DNA from: Ricordea florida | Lineage: Eukaryota; Cnidaria; Anthozoa; Corallimorpharia; Ricordeidae | Direction of reading: 5' to 3' | Assembly (NCBI GenBank): GCA_949710005.1 | Contig: OX453277.1 | Coordinates: 1,305,001-1,369,000 of the forward strand | DNA: 64,000 nucleotides | Shown: positions 35,801 to 45,815 of the stretch, piece after piece | Position numbering within the stretch: position 1 is the first letter of the stretch | Layout: every line of letters starts with the position of its first letter | Position numbers and translations under genes: made by a program | Notes under the pieces: generated by a model | The model's database searches: none | What the model saw: only the letters and a program-made list of their open reading frames with translations | What the model was told of the DNA's origin: nothing

Positions 35801-36618
35801 TTTCTGTGAAGCTTGTAAAAATGCGTGCGCCCGAATCAGTTGTGCAGGTGCCGTAAGGTTATATCTGTGACTGTCTATGACTGTCTGTCTTCCTTCCCTA
35901 TGACCTGACGATACCTCTCCTCTCCAGTATTTGATGTGTACGTACTCCTATAAAATCCTTCCAATCTGTGAGAAATCTTGGATTTAAACTCCAAGGTAGC
36001 GTAGTAAATGTCTCCCTTTAGAAGAGGTTCCATAAGCTCTATACAAAGCAGTTGGTATTTCTTGTAAGCAAGAATTCTTTGTACAACCATCCTTTCTTCC
36101 TCGTCTCCATTTCCCTGCGCTTTTGACACCAAAACATTCGTAATGTCCAGATCTCCAGAATGAAAAATATAATATCGAGTTGAATTTTCGCAAAGAGTTT
36201 CTATCCTGACCTTCCCTCGAAATCTCTGCGTGGTGAGATTAACTCGTAAGTCCAACTGGTATGTAAGCGGTTTTAAGTCTTTCGGAAGCCTCACGTTTTT
36301 ATGAGGAAACCTTTCAATGTTTCTGACCCAGTGGAACTCCACCCTCTCCTCCCTGGTGCGATGTTTCGATAGCTCCCGTGCATGCTCAGTGAAGAAAGGA
36401 ATGAAATCATGGTTTGTAATGACGCCGACGAAAGCCGCTGCAAATGTTAATACTAGAATCGTGAACACGAGTCTTAAGAACCGTCGAAGGAAAAGTTGCA
36501 TGTTGGTTGAACAGCGATTTCCGTTTTGACCACAGCGGCCTTTCTCCCTCTCTTCTGTTTCCACGTCCTCTTCCTCTGTCTCCATTCCTTTTAGAAACGT
36601 GTGGTACCTAGGTTTCAA
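23847..36618 (-). CDS. M1-family membrane zinc aminopeptidase (aminopeptidase N-like), 18 exons located
   Basis: A type II membrane metalloprotease that removes N-terminal residues from peptides at the cell surface. Exons on the minus strand: 36618-35915, 35193-34920, 34650-34530, 34078-33924, 32855-32739, 32646-32512, 32000-31935, 30189-30023, 29495-29416, 29307-29174, 28621-28566, 28335-28191, 27621-27548, 27006-26896, 26473-26297, 26170-26030, 25331-25253, 24011-23847. Their lengths sum to 2901 bases (967 codons with stop) and every junction is in phase. One more in-phase exon of about 60 bases, expected between 31935 and 30189, was not found. In order: acidic cytosolic tail, one membrane helix, M1 N-domain, catalytic domain (GAMEE, HELAHQ, then NEGFA with 18 residues between the last His and the Glu, and ISYLKGG with the catalytic Tyr), and a helical ERAP1_C-like domain ending EYMKPV. 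The closest paralogue type (APN, APA, ERAP) is uncertain. Confidence 0.9.
24161..24363. mobile_element. MITE with 15-bp inverted ends
   Basis: CTTAGGGTGCGTTCC at 24161-24175 returns as GGAACGCACCCTAAG at 24349-24363. If the tips are GGGTGCG, a TA flanks both sides, as in TA-target elements. The subterminal parts (GATCCAGATTTG and CAAATCTGGATC) also pair. It lies in the last intron of the aminopeptidase gene, between exon 17 and exon 18. Confidence 0.85.
24478..24560. repeat. Inverted repeat (hairpin)
   Basis: GTTAGTTTTGTTTTCCC at about 24482 pairs with GGGAAAACAAAACTAAC at about 24543-24559, with further pairing of GAGTCCTC and GAGGCAGGACTC-like sequence inside. It is probably a small foldback element in the last aminopeptidase intron. 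Confidence 0.7.
24676..24717. repeat. Near-perfect 42-bp palindrome
   Basis: TCAAATTCAAATG(T)ATCCCG is followed at once by its inverted copy CGGGATGCATTTGAATTTGA. One mismatched pair interrupts an otherwise complete stem with almost no loop. Confidence 0.85.
28715..28998. repeat. Dispersed repeat, copy 1 (intron of aminopeptidase)
   Basis: This stretch matches 50060-50340 in order: AAACACGAGAT, CAGCGGAGTA, ATATCGA, GATATAGCTTCT, ATTTCATGAGATAT, CCTTTGTCTTTCT and TGAGAATG all occur in both copies with similar spacing. I see no coding sequence in either. Confidence 0.7.
30023..30189 (-). CDS. M1 aminopeptidase exon 8 with probable GC-AG donor
   Basis: Encodes [20 protein letters not shown], the conserved WT-Q-GFP block that links the catalytic domain to the beta-sandwich. 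There is no GT dinucleotide in a usable position between the block and the stop codon. A GC donor, AAAAG/GCAAGG at 30023/30022, gives the phase required by the next exon (29495). The reading frame otherwise runs into a stop at about 29989. Confidence 0.75.
30660..31080 (-). mobile_element. tRNA-derived SINE with (TTGA)n tail
   Basis: Reading on the minus strand from 31080, the head is GCCGACCAGTTAGCTCAGTT with GGTTCGAACC downstream. These are well preserved pol III A and B boxes in a tRNA-like arrangement. The body contains AGACTTTCTAGTCTTCTCGG and CCCACGAAGTTA-type sequence shared with the SINE at 40.66 kb. It ends in a (TTGATTGA)n tail at about 30663-30690. It is inserted in the aminopeptidase intron between exons 7 and 8, close to where the missing exon is expected. 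Confidence 0.8.
31368..31765. mobile_element. MITE with about 85-bp inverted ends
   Basis: GTTTGATGCTACGCTGGTTT (31369 on) with AATGAATGTAACCTAG and TCCTGTCTAGTG is mirrored at about 31633-31715 by CACTAGACAGGAGT and AAACCAGCGTAACATCAAAC. The 3' flank from 31689 is shared with 52297-52365. The element lies in the aminopeptidase intron. Confidence 0.75.
32512..32855 (-). CDS. M1 aminopeptidase exons 5 and 6: third zinc ligand and catalytic tyrosine
   Basis: Exon 5 (32855-32739) encodes [13 protein letters not shown] then VWLNEGFA, with the third zinc ligand Glu. Exon 6 (32646-32512) follows a short 92-base intron with a TTCATTAAG acceptor. I placed this start because it is the only one that keeps both the phase and the family's spacing to SHPISVPV. 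It ends FDSISYLK, whose Tyr corresponds to the transition-state tyrosine of the family. Confidence 0.85.
32900..33250. repeat. About 108-bp tandem repeat, 3.2 copies
   Basis: The anchor CCACAGTACAGTACTGTTCA occurs at 32906, 33015, 33125 (one change) and 33231, giving a unit of 106-110 bp. Each unit contains the palindrome AGTACAGTACT-like core and GCATGGTTTGATCCACAGAT. A second array of the same family is at 38490-38780. Confidence 0.9.
33372..33802. mobile_element. MITE with internal 42-bp triplication
   Basis: The ends GGCCGTGTTTGTACTAGAG (about 33378) and GTCTAGTATAAATACGGCC (about 33781-33799) form an inverted pair. Inside, AGCCGTCTAGTATAAAGACG starts at 33481, 33523 and 33565, an exact 42-bp period. 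It is the same family as the element at 23.34-23.67 kb. It is located in the intron between exons 4 and 5 of the aminopeptidase gene. Confidence 0.8.
33924..34078 (-). CDS. M1 aminopeptidase exon 4: substrate motif and HEXXH
   Basis: Encodes [18 protein letters not shown] and then [12 protein letters not shown]. The zinc-binding HELAH is intact. The exopeptidase motif reads GAMEE, where nearly all active M1 aminopeptidases have GAMEN. The glutamate usually found in the following YRE is arginine here. The exon ends in phase at CAG/GTGAGA. Confidence 0.9.
35291..35469. mobile_element. MITE with 24-bp inverted ends
   Basis: TAGTATAAATATTCAGGTGA (35291 on) is repeated inverted at 35446-35469 with two mismatches over 24 bp. 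The sequence lies in intron 1 of the aminopeptidase gene and abuts a second inverted repeat at 35471-35575. Confidence 0.85.
35471..35575. repeat. Inverted repeat next to MITE
   Basis: AACAATTATT at 35471 and AATAATTGTT at 35566-35575 bound two arms that both contain GTGATTATCGGTGAATA/T. It forms a strong hairpin over about 105 bp. Confidence 0.8.
35915..36618 (-). CDS. M1 aminopeptidase exon 1: cytosolic tail, membrane anchor, N-domain start
   Basis: 234 codons plus two bases, ending at a GAG-AG/GTATCG donor. The first Met is at 36618 and a second, followed by [13 protein letters not shown], at about 36585; either could start the protein. The basic FLRRFLRLV flank and a hydrophobic run ([15 protein letters not shown], residues about 53-67) give a type II signal-anchor. 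The lumenal or extracellular part begins [18 protein letters not shown], the usual first strand of the M1 N-domain. Confidence 0.85.
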
Positions 36619-37339
36619 ATCAAAACTGTTAGCTTTTGTTTGTCTTCCATCGACCAGTTGAGGACAGACGCCGAGCTATGCACTGTGGAATTAAAAAAAC
36701 ATCTTAATGGATCATCGCGAAGAACAGAGGAAGCAGGAAGTTAGTCAGTGATGCCCAAGTTTAAAATACCGTAAATATGCCGACCACCCCCCCCCCCCCC
36801 ACGGTGTATGTACTATTATCGGAGGCGAAACGAAGAGTGGAATGATTCTAGATGATTACAAGATCAAGGCCTAAGGTCAACTAACCTATCACATGAAGCA
36901 TCAGGACTATTTCAGTCAAGTGTCGTTACTAAGAAAGGGCATTAATGGTCTAATCCAATATATAAGCCACCTCTCTCTAAAACAAGGAATTTAACAATTC
37001 ACTCTCTTCAAATAAGCTGCCCTCCACCCGTGAGCAAAAAATACCAAGCACTATGTTTCTTGGTGGGATTGCAGTTGTAAGTACTACGATTTATTCACTG
37101 CTAAGCTGTTCAACTTGTGGTGTCATCGCACTATTCATTAGGGGAATAATCATCCTGAAATCATAAGTTGCAAGACTGTGGGTTGCCTGCTAGCCGGCTC
37201 TCCTGTAGGTTTACATGGTAATTTGTATTTTTAGAGTTTCGACAATCTTGTAGCACAAACAAGGGTGAGAGAACTCTGGATTCTAAAAATTAAAATCTTT
37301 CTATACGGTAAACCTATAATGCTGCGTTTAGCTAAGTTA

Positions 37340-37990
37340 ATAAACCACCTTCTATCAAGCCACCTCCTCTAATAAGCCACTGCTCTCTAATAAGCCACTG
37401 CTCTGTAATAAGCCACTGCTCTCTAATAAGCCACTGCTCTGTAATAAGCCACTGCTCTCTAATAAGCCACTTCTCTGTGATAAGCCACCTCCTCTAATAA
37501 GCCACTGCTCTCTAATAAGCCACTTCTCTGTAATAAGCCACTTCTCTGTAATAAGCCACCTCCTCTAATAAGCCACTGCTCTGTAATAAGCCACCTCCTC
37601 TAATAAGCCACTGCTCTCTAATAAGCCACTTCTCTGTAATAAGCCACTTCTCTCTAATAAGCCACCTCCTCTAATAAGCCACTGCTCTGTAATAAGCCAC
37701 CTCCTCTAATAAGCCACTGCTCTCTAATAAGCCACTTCTCTGTAATAAGCCACACCCCTCTAATAACCTGTCCCCCTCAAATACGTTTCCCCCCTCTAAT
37801 AAACCACACCCCTCTAATAAGTTGCCCCCTCTAATTAGCTGTCCCCATCTAATGAGTTTCCCCCCTCTAATACGCCACGCCCCTCTGACACGCCGCCCCC
37901 TCTAATAAGCTGCCACCCCCTCAGCTCTGATAAGCTGCCCCCTCTAATAATCCGCCCCCCCTCCCATTCGTAAGCCACCCCCTCAAGGTA
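37340..37990. repeat. 17-18-bp minisatellite (TAATAAGCCAC family)
   Basis: Dozens of TAATAAGCCACTGCTCTC (18 bp) and TAATAAGCCACCTCCTC (17 bp) units run from about 37340 to 37760, then decay into C-rich TAATAAGCTGCCCCCTC-like units up to 37990. The array lies about 700 bp upstream of the aminopeptidase first exon. Confidence 0.9.
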
Positions 37991-38111
37991 CATTACACAA
38001 ATACTCTGCCGCCGGGGTGGCAGAGAGGAGTTACGGTACACAAAGCCAGGTCTTTTGCTATCTCTGTACTCCTTGTCAAAAAGAACTCTACCTACGATCA
38101 TAGCTACGATA

Positions 38112-38139
38112 TGTGTGTGTGTGTGTGTGTGTGTGTGTT
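38112..38139. repeat. (GT)n microsatellite
   Basis: About 14 GT copies. Confidence 0.95.
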
Positions 38140-38489
38140 GAGTTATGGACGCGCATTGGGTTACCCAATACACCTTCGCTTTTATCATGATATTTAATTA
38201 CCGTCATTGGCTGCAACAAGCTTGTACTTGGCTTTCTGTATCTTTCAAAGTGTGCGAGCATTAGTTTTCAATTGCAAAAGACTGGAAGCGCAGGAAACAG
38301 CGTAATGATACAGACAAAAATTCGGACGCAACAAACACTCTTCTTAAGACATTTGGTAATGAGCACAAATAGGGTAGTATGAATTTAACCATAACTTATG
38401 AAATGTCAACTGTGAGATAATGGAAAACAAACCCAATCGCCTCAAACTACCGCCTAACCGCTTTTGATCTACCGCCGGGTGTAAAAGTT

Positions 38490-38780
38490 AGAGCCATACT
38501 GTATCATGAGAAAAGCACTGTCCAATAACTTTCTAGAGAATGGTCACACTGCATGGTTTGATCCACAGATGAAAGTGTTAAAACCACGCTGTATAGTAAA
38601 AGCAGCATCATATTACAGTACTGTTCAGTAGCTTTCCAAGGACTAGTCATATTCCGTAGTTTGATCAGCAGATCAAAAAGGTAGAACCACACTGTATAGT
38701 AAAATGTAGCACCACAACACAGTGCAATTTATTAGCCTTACAAAGACCAATAACACTGCTTGATTTTATCAAAAAGTGAA
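38490..38780. repeat. Second array of the ~108-bp tandem repeat
   Basis: Repeats of GGTCACACTGCATGGTTTGA, CACTGTATAGTAAAA and TACAGTACTGTTCAGTA occur in the same order as in the 32.9-kb array. There are about 2.5 diverged copies. Confidence 0.8.
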
Positions 38781-38789
38781 AGCGTAAGG

Positions 38790-40650
38790 ACGACATTATT
38801 ATGCCAGGTTTTTGTTGTGATAGCATCAGAGTGTAGCGCTTTACTTAGTTTGTTGGAGCGCAACTCTTTTATGCGACAGCAGAGGGTATACTTTATAATT
38901 TTCATGACTACACTCAACCACATATTCTGTGTTTATATAGAAAAAGTTGTTCTCTTTACACTGGCTGATAGCAAACTGAGGTGTGTGATAAGAGTGAATC
39001 CATAGGGGCTGTTAAATTTCTGGTACGTCGCACTAAGTGAATGTTACACCTGCTAGCACCTGTTCACATTACAAAAGTCGCTCACTAACAAATATACCTT
39101 AACACTCTCTTCCACTGGAACTTCAAGGGGCGCTAATGTCGAAACAATTTTGAACGTAGACTTACCACCAAAAGCGTAATCATTAATTGTGCCTACAAAG
39201 TATTACTAAAAATACAGTGTCGTGCAGTAGAACTGTAGACTTATACCATTTCATAGATTTAACGCCTTGGCGGGATAAACATCCTGCGGATCACATCAAT
39301 GTATTGCTCTATTAAGAACAAAATAGTTGAGACAGTTACCTTGTTAGTTATAATATCTCTGCTTTGCTTAACTCCATCATAGTCCGCCCGTGCCATGCCA
39401 TCAGTGAGTCGACAGAAAAGAATTTATATCCAACTAACCAACCACATTATAAAATGTGTGTTTTAGTTTTCATAGCTTCCTGTCTGGTGTGTAGTAAAAA
39501 TAGCAGCGGGTAAAGTAGTGCTACGCATGCGCGTTCGGCTGAGAAGTAAGTTTAAAAAAAAAGGCAAGAATTTCATGGTATTTATACATTTCCCATTGCA
39601 CTTTGGGGGGAGGGACGTAAGGTGTGTGTGTGTGGGGGGTCCAAACACTACAATACCGCTCGAAAATAAAGTAAAAATACCGCAATACTGCATCGAGATT
39701 TACCAAAATACCGAAACTACTTAGTCTTGCAATACCGCAATACCGTACTTTCAAAAAAAAATTACTGTAATACAGCACCAAAAATAACTTAACCCAATAC
39801 CGCTTTACCGCAAACTACGAGTTTCCCTCACTTTTGCTTACAATTAACGGCATGTTTTTTTGACTACTTTATAATGTTATGAAATAATGCAGGAGCCAAT
39901 ATGTCAAAGGAGACACGAGTGATTGAGTGAGTGAAGAAGCCAATCAGCGCGTGCCTAGTATTTAGACAATCACAATGCACAATATAGTTCGCGCACCGCG
40001 AAGAATTGTGGGAAATATCAACAAATTTACAGCGGCCGGCCTATATTTGGATGACATTACTAAAGGAAAGACACTAGAGTTTATATTTTAACTTTTATAA
40101 CGATTTAGTTTTAAACTCAGAAAAGAATATGTAAAAGTAATGAAGTCGAGGAAAGGAGATAGGTATAGGTCCGAATAAACTTAGTAGCTAAATGCATGCA
40201 ATGCTGGCCTATTTTTCAATAATGAATTGATCCATGCCAGACAAGGAGTTTTGATCGTGATAAATTTCTTGAAGATCTGCCAAAAGGAGTCAAACTTATG
40301 ATCACATCAGCTTTCTTGTTAAAAATAGGTGAACACGGATATAACAAGCGGACTCACTAATGCAGATATTTTCTTTAGAGAGAGGCAAATAATTAAGGTA
40401 TTTTTACGAGCCAAAAATGAAACTACCTTCAGGATATTTTATAATTTACTAAATCGTTCACTTAATCGGATTCTAAAACCGTGAAACCAAAACAATATCA
40501 AGTCCAGCTTAATTTGAAGAAGAGATTGTTATAGTCATTCATTCAATACGAGTTAGACCTATTACAGATATCAGGCAATTAACGTACACACTGAATATTG
40601 TTGTAAACTGCCACTTATAATTCTCTTATGATTTTTTTTATGTCATTTTA
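38790..40650. other. Gene-free stretch
   Basis: No supportable exon. Around 39650-39830 there are scattered AATACCGCAATACCG-type motifs, also seen near 46603, suggesting a degraded repeat. Confidence 0.4.
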
Positions 40651-40654
40651 TAAC

Positions 40655-40719
40655 CGGAGCCGGTTAGCTCAGTTGGTAGAGCACCGGCCCATCCCAGCTG
40701 GACCAACACTCAGGGTCTT

Positions 40720-40752
<33 letters not shown>

Positions 40753-40930
40753 GACATCTGTAAATGGTTAGACTTTCTAGTCTTCTCAGAATAAGGATGA
40801 TAAACCGTTGGTCCCGTCTCACAACTCTTGTTCATGTTAACTTCGTGGTATGTTAAAGAACCCACACACTGATCGTAAAGGGTAGGGGACCTAGTTCCCG
40901 GTGTTGTGTTTTGGCCTTTGGGTTGGCGCC
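40655..40930 (+). mobile_element. tRNA-derived SINE, second copy of the 30.7-kb family
   Basis: The head GCCGGTTAGCTCAGTTGGTA (40660 on) is a clear pol III A box, followed by GAGCACCGGCCC. The B-box half is missing. The body AGACTTTCTAGTCTTCTCAG (about 40770) and GTCCCGTCTCACAACTCTTG match the SINE at 30660-31080, as does the end GGTGTTGTGTTTTGGCC. Confidence 0.8.
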
Positions 40931-42300
40931 TCATCATTTAGGGATAACTACATGTACATACATTAATTGCGCCTTTCCCCCTTGGACAGAATTGTCGAAG
41001 AAAAATAAGTATCACTATGTAAGTATAATCAATTTCATTTTCTATTCGCTTGGCTTTACATCAATAAATCGTAATCAAACTGTAAATTTTTTTCCATGTA
41101 TCTGTCTAAAATTTGTTTTCGGTCAATCTTCCGCCACGACATCGTAAAATTTATTTTGAACTCTCAATGCGATGTCACTATTCTTTGGAAAGCTAAAAGT
41201 GAAACGTGCTATACTCTTAAAGAGTTTCTGTGAATTTCATTCTACAAATCCTTTTTCCTCTTTTCGAAAACTCACGGCTTGATCTCTTTTGATCAAGTTG
41301 AATCACCACTGTCGGTTCCTTTATCACGTCTAAAGCGACTTATAAAATATTTAATACCTCGCAAGCTTTGAAATGTAATTTAAAGGTAAAATTGGTTTAT
41401 ACATAATTTATCGAATCGAGTTTTTTTGGCCTTTTTGACACTAAAACTTAATCACCACATTGCTTGGTCTTTTTTTTTCGTCTTTTTCTTTCTCCGTGAC
41501 TATTTGTACTACTATCCTTTCAGTATTTTAACTATCTACACGTATTTTCAACGTCATACCATACTGTGGGCCAAAATAATATCCTCATGAAACTACTACC
41601 GCTTAACGAGTGACTGATTTGGCCTGGAAAGAGTTTCAACTGGATTCTCATCGTATTGAATATATAAGAGAGGAAAAAAATTGGATTCAAACTGACACGC
41701 AGTAACACATGATAAAACGCGAGCAAGGTTTCATAACCAGAAACAAATGGCATATTGTGTAATATTTGATTCTAAAATTATGTAACTGACTAAACAGTAA
41801 ATCACCGTCAGCCTGCTCGCACATATAAGTTATAAACAAATGTCGTATGATATGAAATAGATGACATGTCTGCACTGCCGTTGGAAGCGTAATTAATGGT
41901 TTCATCCTCGCAGTATCCTCCACACTAGAACGCCAAATGCTAAAATTGCGTAAAACCTGCATGAATCAAAATCTTAACTGGATGTTGACATCCGGAGTAA
42001 AACTTGCAGTGAAAATACTTAATTGAGAAGAACAAACCAAACGTAATTTGTTGGGAAAGTTTCACAGAAGGAAATCCACAAAAATATTTCGCACCGTGGT
42101 TTTGTGTTTCATATTAAAATGAAAAGAGAATCAGTTTGATACAGTCCGCTGCATATGTTTTCTTTACTTCAATGCAATCGCTTGTGCGGGGAAAAATTCC
42201 TTGCCCTCAATTCCTTATGGATTGTTTTTTTTTTTCTATATCTTTCAAGATGCAAGTAATCTTTTCATTGCTTTGCGTTGTAGTCACTGGGAGTCCATAG
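40931..42300. other. Gene-free stretch 3' of the GPCR gene
   Basis: No coding exon is supported; the sequence is AT-rich. The last part before 42321 would be the 3' untranslated region of the receptor gene on the minus strand. Confidence 0.4.
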
Positions 42301-42320
42301 TAACTGACTCACGGCTGAGT

Positions 42321-43247
42321 TTAAGCAACCTGAACTCTGTTCGCCACTGCAAAGTTCATTCTTAGCAACTTTCGAAAGGCTGAGCGGTATTTTGGAAGCC
42401 TCCAAGCGTACAAAAATGGATTCAACAGGGAGCTAGACATAAAGAGATAGTACGTAACACAAAATACGTACATCTCCCAAACCGTGTTCTCCTCGCATGT
42501 AGGACATGTATCGATAACTTGGTAAAGTACAAAAAATGGAAGCAGACATACCAAGAATACTGCTAACATATATACCATGGCCTTGGTCATTTTTTTTTCT
42601 CTTGTGTAAGCGTTCATTACAAGCCGTCCACCCTCGTCCAATGTCGTGATGCTTTTACGGTACACGTGTAACGCCCAGAAAAGTCGAATGTAGATGAGAA
42701 CAGCTGCAAACGATGGAACAACAGTGTGCATTGCTGCTGCAAATTGCGTCTCAACTTTGTGTTTATACTGGTGCACTTCGAACAACCAGTAAAATATCAT
42801 GTATACTAGGCTCCACAGCCATATTACCAGTAAAGCTTTCTTCACTCTTCGTTTGGTGAGAAACGAACTGTAATGTGTGGGCTTCATAACAGCAACAAAT
42901 CGATCCACAGTAATTACAAACATGTGAAGGACTGAAGATGTGAGAAACAACGAGCTTACAACCTGAGACGCATCAACAAGGTCTTCAGAGAATGTTAGCA
43001 GCCACCATGCTCCTAAAGGCTGCTGAATAAACCCGACAGAAAAGTCTGCAATGGCTTGACTCACTATCAGGTAACTGGAAGGTGAAGACCGGAGATTTTT
43101 GTAAGGATCCTTCCATACGGCCAGACCTATAAGCGCGTTTGTAATAGACGTTATTACACCTGTTAGTGCAACCACTGAAAACCAAAAGTACTTAAGGTGA
43201 AATGGTCTTGTTTTCCATGGCACCGAGAAATTAAAGAATTGACTCAT
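42321..43247 (-). CDS. Class A (rhodopsin-like) G-protein-coupled receptor, orphan
   Basis: A complete 308-residue intronless receptor with seven hydrophobic segments. Class A landmarks: Asn in TM1 (SITNALIGLAVW), Asp in TM2 (SQAIADFSVGF), TM3 end VDRFVAV (DRF instead of DRY), TM6 LLPFF (the toggle Trp of CWLP is Leu) and TM7 NPFLYAW (NPxxY). There is no Cys at the usual TM3 start and none in extracellular loop 2, so the standard disulfide is missing. Instead loop 3 has CPTC. Melanocortin-type receptors also lack the TM3-loop 2 bridge and have a loop-3 disulfide, so a melanocortin/adenosine-like affiliation is possible. Intronless receptors of this kind form large families in cnidarians. The N-terminus is short (about 18 residues, N-x-S glycosylation site at NFS) and the ligand is unknown. 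Confidence 0.85.
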   Translation of the reverse strand: MSQFFNFSVPWKTRPFHLKYFWFSVVALTGVITSITNALIGLAVWKDPYKNLRSSPSSYLIVSQAIADFSVGFIQQPLGAWWLLTFSEDLVDASQVVSSLFLTSSVLHMFVITVDRFVAVMKPTHYSSFLTKRRVKKALLVIWLWSLVYMIFYWLFEVHQYKHKVETQFAAAMHTVVPSFAAVLIYIRLFWALHVYRKSITTLDEGGRLVMNAYTREKKMTKAMVYMLAVFLVCLLPFFVLYQVIDTCPTCEENTVWEMYVFCVTYYLFMSSSLLNPFLYAWRLPKYRSAFRKLLRMNFAVANRVQVA

Positions 43248-43755
43248 TCTCTGAATCTGGTGCCAAACGTTTCGGTACAGTGTCTTGTCTAATAAACAGC
43301 CTGGATATTTCAGCCGATGTTTGGAACAAAAAGTTTTTTAAATATTTACACGTCACAGCTTCAGTTGATTTTAGCTTTGTGCTATGTAAACAGATCGAAC
43401 AGCTCTCAGATTAAATTTCTGAAAATTAAGGCGTCTTCCAAGTGAAACCTAATACTGAAGATTTGCTTGGTTTCAGTGCACGAGTGATCTTGCGAACCAA
43501 GGCTGACAGTATGGTGTGGAGAAGTGCAACTTGTCCGAGATCCCACGGGTGAGATAATCATGCATCATTGGTAGATAGCCACGGAAAGGTCCGCTACGAG
43601 TTCCGGCTGCATGTGACGCTACACGTGACAGTTTCCTAGCAACCACTTCACACACCCTTGTTCAGGGTTTTTAAAGGATGTTTTTTACTGATTTCAGCTC
43701 ACAGAAAGCTGATGTCGTGTAGTTTAAGACCATTTGAGAGCTTTCCAAAACACGT

Positions 43756-45815
43756 TTTTTTTTTTCTTTGGTTGACAAATTTTTTTTTAAATTTTTTTTT
43801 CTTTTTTATTCAAAACACTCAGATTACAAATTCAAAATGTAAATTAATTTTATACTAACACTACAATTTTTACATTACAATTACAATTGTTAGAAAGGGT
43901 ATTCACTACAACTACTGATAGAAATAGTTAACATTTTTCCTCCACTAAGAACAAAAAGAAAAAAAAAGTTATAATATTTGAAAAGCAGCCCATTTCTCTC
44001 TTAAAAATTCCAAATTGTTGCCATTACGTGCAATATAGAGTTCAGTTTCATACTTTATTTGAACTTTAAAATTAAAAGCTTTAATATTTGGAATAGTTTG
44101 GGTCCTTCTACAATCCCATAGGTAGAGTTTTGCAATGATGAGAAGATAGTTAAGTAAGGGGCACGTTCTTGTTATAATACCGACAATTATATCTGTTTTA
44201 CTAAGAGAAATTCTCTCCTTTGTAGTGGAAAACCAATACAGTTCAAATTCATCCCAGAAAGTTTTCGAGTATGGACAACTATATAAAAGATGATGTAATG
44301 TTTGTAAATCTGTTTTACAAAAGGAGCATTTATCACAGGTCCTGAAGCCAGTCTTGTGAAGTTTTGTGTTGGTAAATAAAAGATAATTAAGTACCTTATA
44401 CTGAAATGCTTCAACATAAGGCTCAAGTGCAACATTATGTGGAAGCATAAACACTTTCTGGATAGAATCAATGGAGAGATGAAACTCATCTTGCAACTTG
44501 TTAACGGCACTGGGGAATTGGGCCTTTTCACTTATTAACAATGAATAATAATGTTTTGATCTTTTCTTAGAGATATCAAAAACATTGTTATTGATGACAA
44601 AAGATAATGAAAACGTGGATTTTTCAATTCCCTGGGTACAGCATGACGAAGGCCAGCCCAGATGAGAAAATTTGTTTTATCAATCTTGTTCCTAGTAATA
44701 TTAAATGACTCAGTATTAGTTAAATTGAGCAACAAATCACTTACTAAAACTATACCGGAATCAAAAAAGTTTTTATAGAAGATTGGTAAACTGTTAATTC
44801 GGATTTCTTTGTTATTCCATATGATATTGCGCCAGTCTTTCGTTGACGCAAAGTTTTCTCGAAACTCTGACCACCACTTTAGGAGTTCAGAGTAAAAAAG
44901 TGAATTAATGTTGTAATCTTTTATATCAAAGTTGCATCGGAGAAAAAAAAGGCCTCCTAATTTAGCCAGGAGATGCCTTAAATAATTTTTCCATGTACCT
45001 TTACTTTCGCCGCATATTCTTTGTAACCAGGCCAGACGCAAGGATTTAATCATACATTCTAAATCTGTCATTCTCAAACCTCCATTCTCGAACTCGTTTA
45101 CTGTTGACAATCTAGTAACCTTGTCCTTACCATTCCATAAAAAATTAAACAGTAATCGATTCAATTCAACGACCACATCATTCGGGGTTGGCATCAACGA
45201 GGCTACATAGACAAACTTAGGAATCACTAAAGATTTTATTATGGTAACCTTACCATAAATAGATAGACCTCTAGAGGACCAAACATTAATTAACTTCTTT
45301 ATCTTGTCTAAATTTTCAATGAAATTCTTTTCAAGCAGCAAATTTTGGTCATAGGTGTAAAAGACTCCAAGGGCCTTAATTGGCTCGCTTGGCCATTTAA
45401 TACCTAATGGTTTAGTTTTATTATTCCTTGAGGACCCAATCCACATGTCTTCGGTCTTAGTAAAGTTTATCATTAAGGCGGATGCTTTCTTAAAAATTTC
45501 CAATAAATCAAGGAGTGCTTGAGCCGAGTTAACGTCTGCAAGAACTGCAGTCATATCGTCGGCACATTGAAGCAATTTCGTCTCTTCTCCTCCTACCGAT
45601 ATACCTTTTATTGTCGCGTCTTGACGAACAGCAATTGCCAGGGCCTCAGCTGCTAGAACAAAAATATATGGGGATAAAGGATCCCCTTGTCCAACGCCGC
45701 GTTCAAGAAGGAAATAATCGGATGTGTTACCATTATTTATTACACAGCTTTGAATATTCTTATAAAAAGTTTTTACCCAATGAATAAAGTCCGGGCCAAA
45801 ATTAAAGAACACTTT
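43756..45815 (-). mobile_element. 5'-truncated LINE (L1/Tx1-like) with AT-rich 3' tail
   Basis: The minus strand carries the second half of a reverse-transcriptase ORF2 and its C-terminal zinc-knuckle region. The element begins inside the RT palm domain near 45812, so its endonuclease and RT fingers are absent. The 3' end passes through an AT-rich untranslated stretch into A-rich runs on the minus strand (43757-43812 on the plus strand are T-runs). A 5'-truncated insertion with an A-rich tail is the usual outcome of target-primed reverse transcription. Confidence 0.85.
43969..45812 (-). pseudogene. Reverse transcriptase ORF2 remnant
   Basis: The frame 45812-44535 has RT motif 4 (ERGVGQGDPLSPYIFVLAAE) and motif 5 (LLQCADDMTAVL), in which the usual F/Y before ADD is Cys. 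It then has the thumb and the long L1-like C-terminal region (GGLRMTDLECMIKSLRLAWL). A frameshift near 44560 moves the rest into the frame 44541-43969. That frame contains LLFTNTKLHKTG followed by CDKCSFC...LHHLLYSCP, the CCHC-like zf-RVT element. The catalytic first Asp is upstream of the truncation. Confidence 0.85.
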
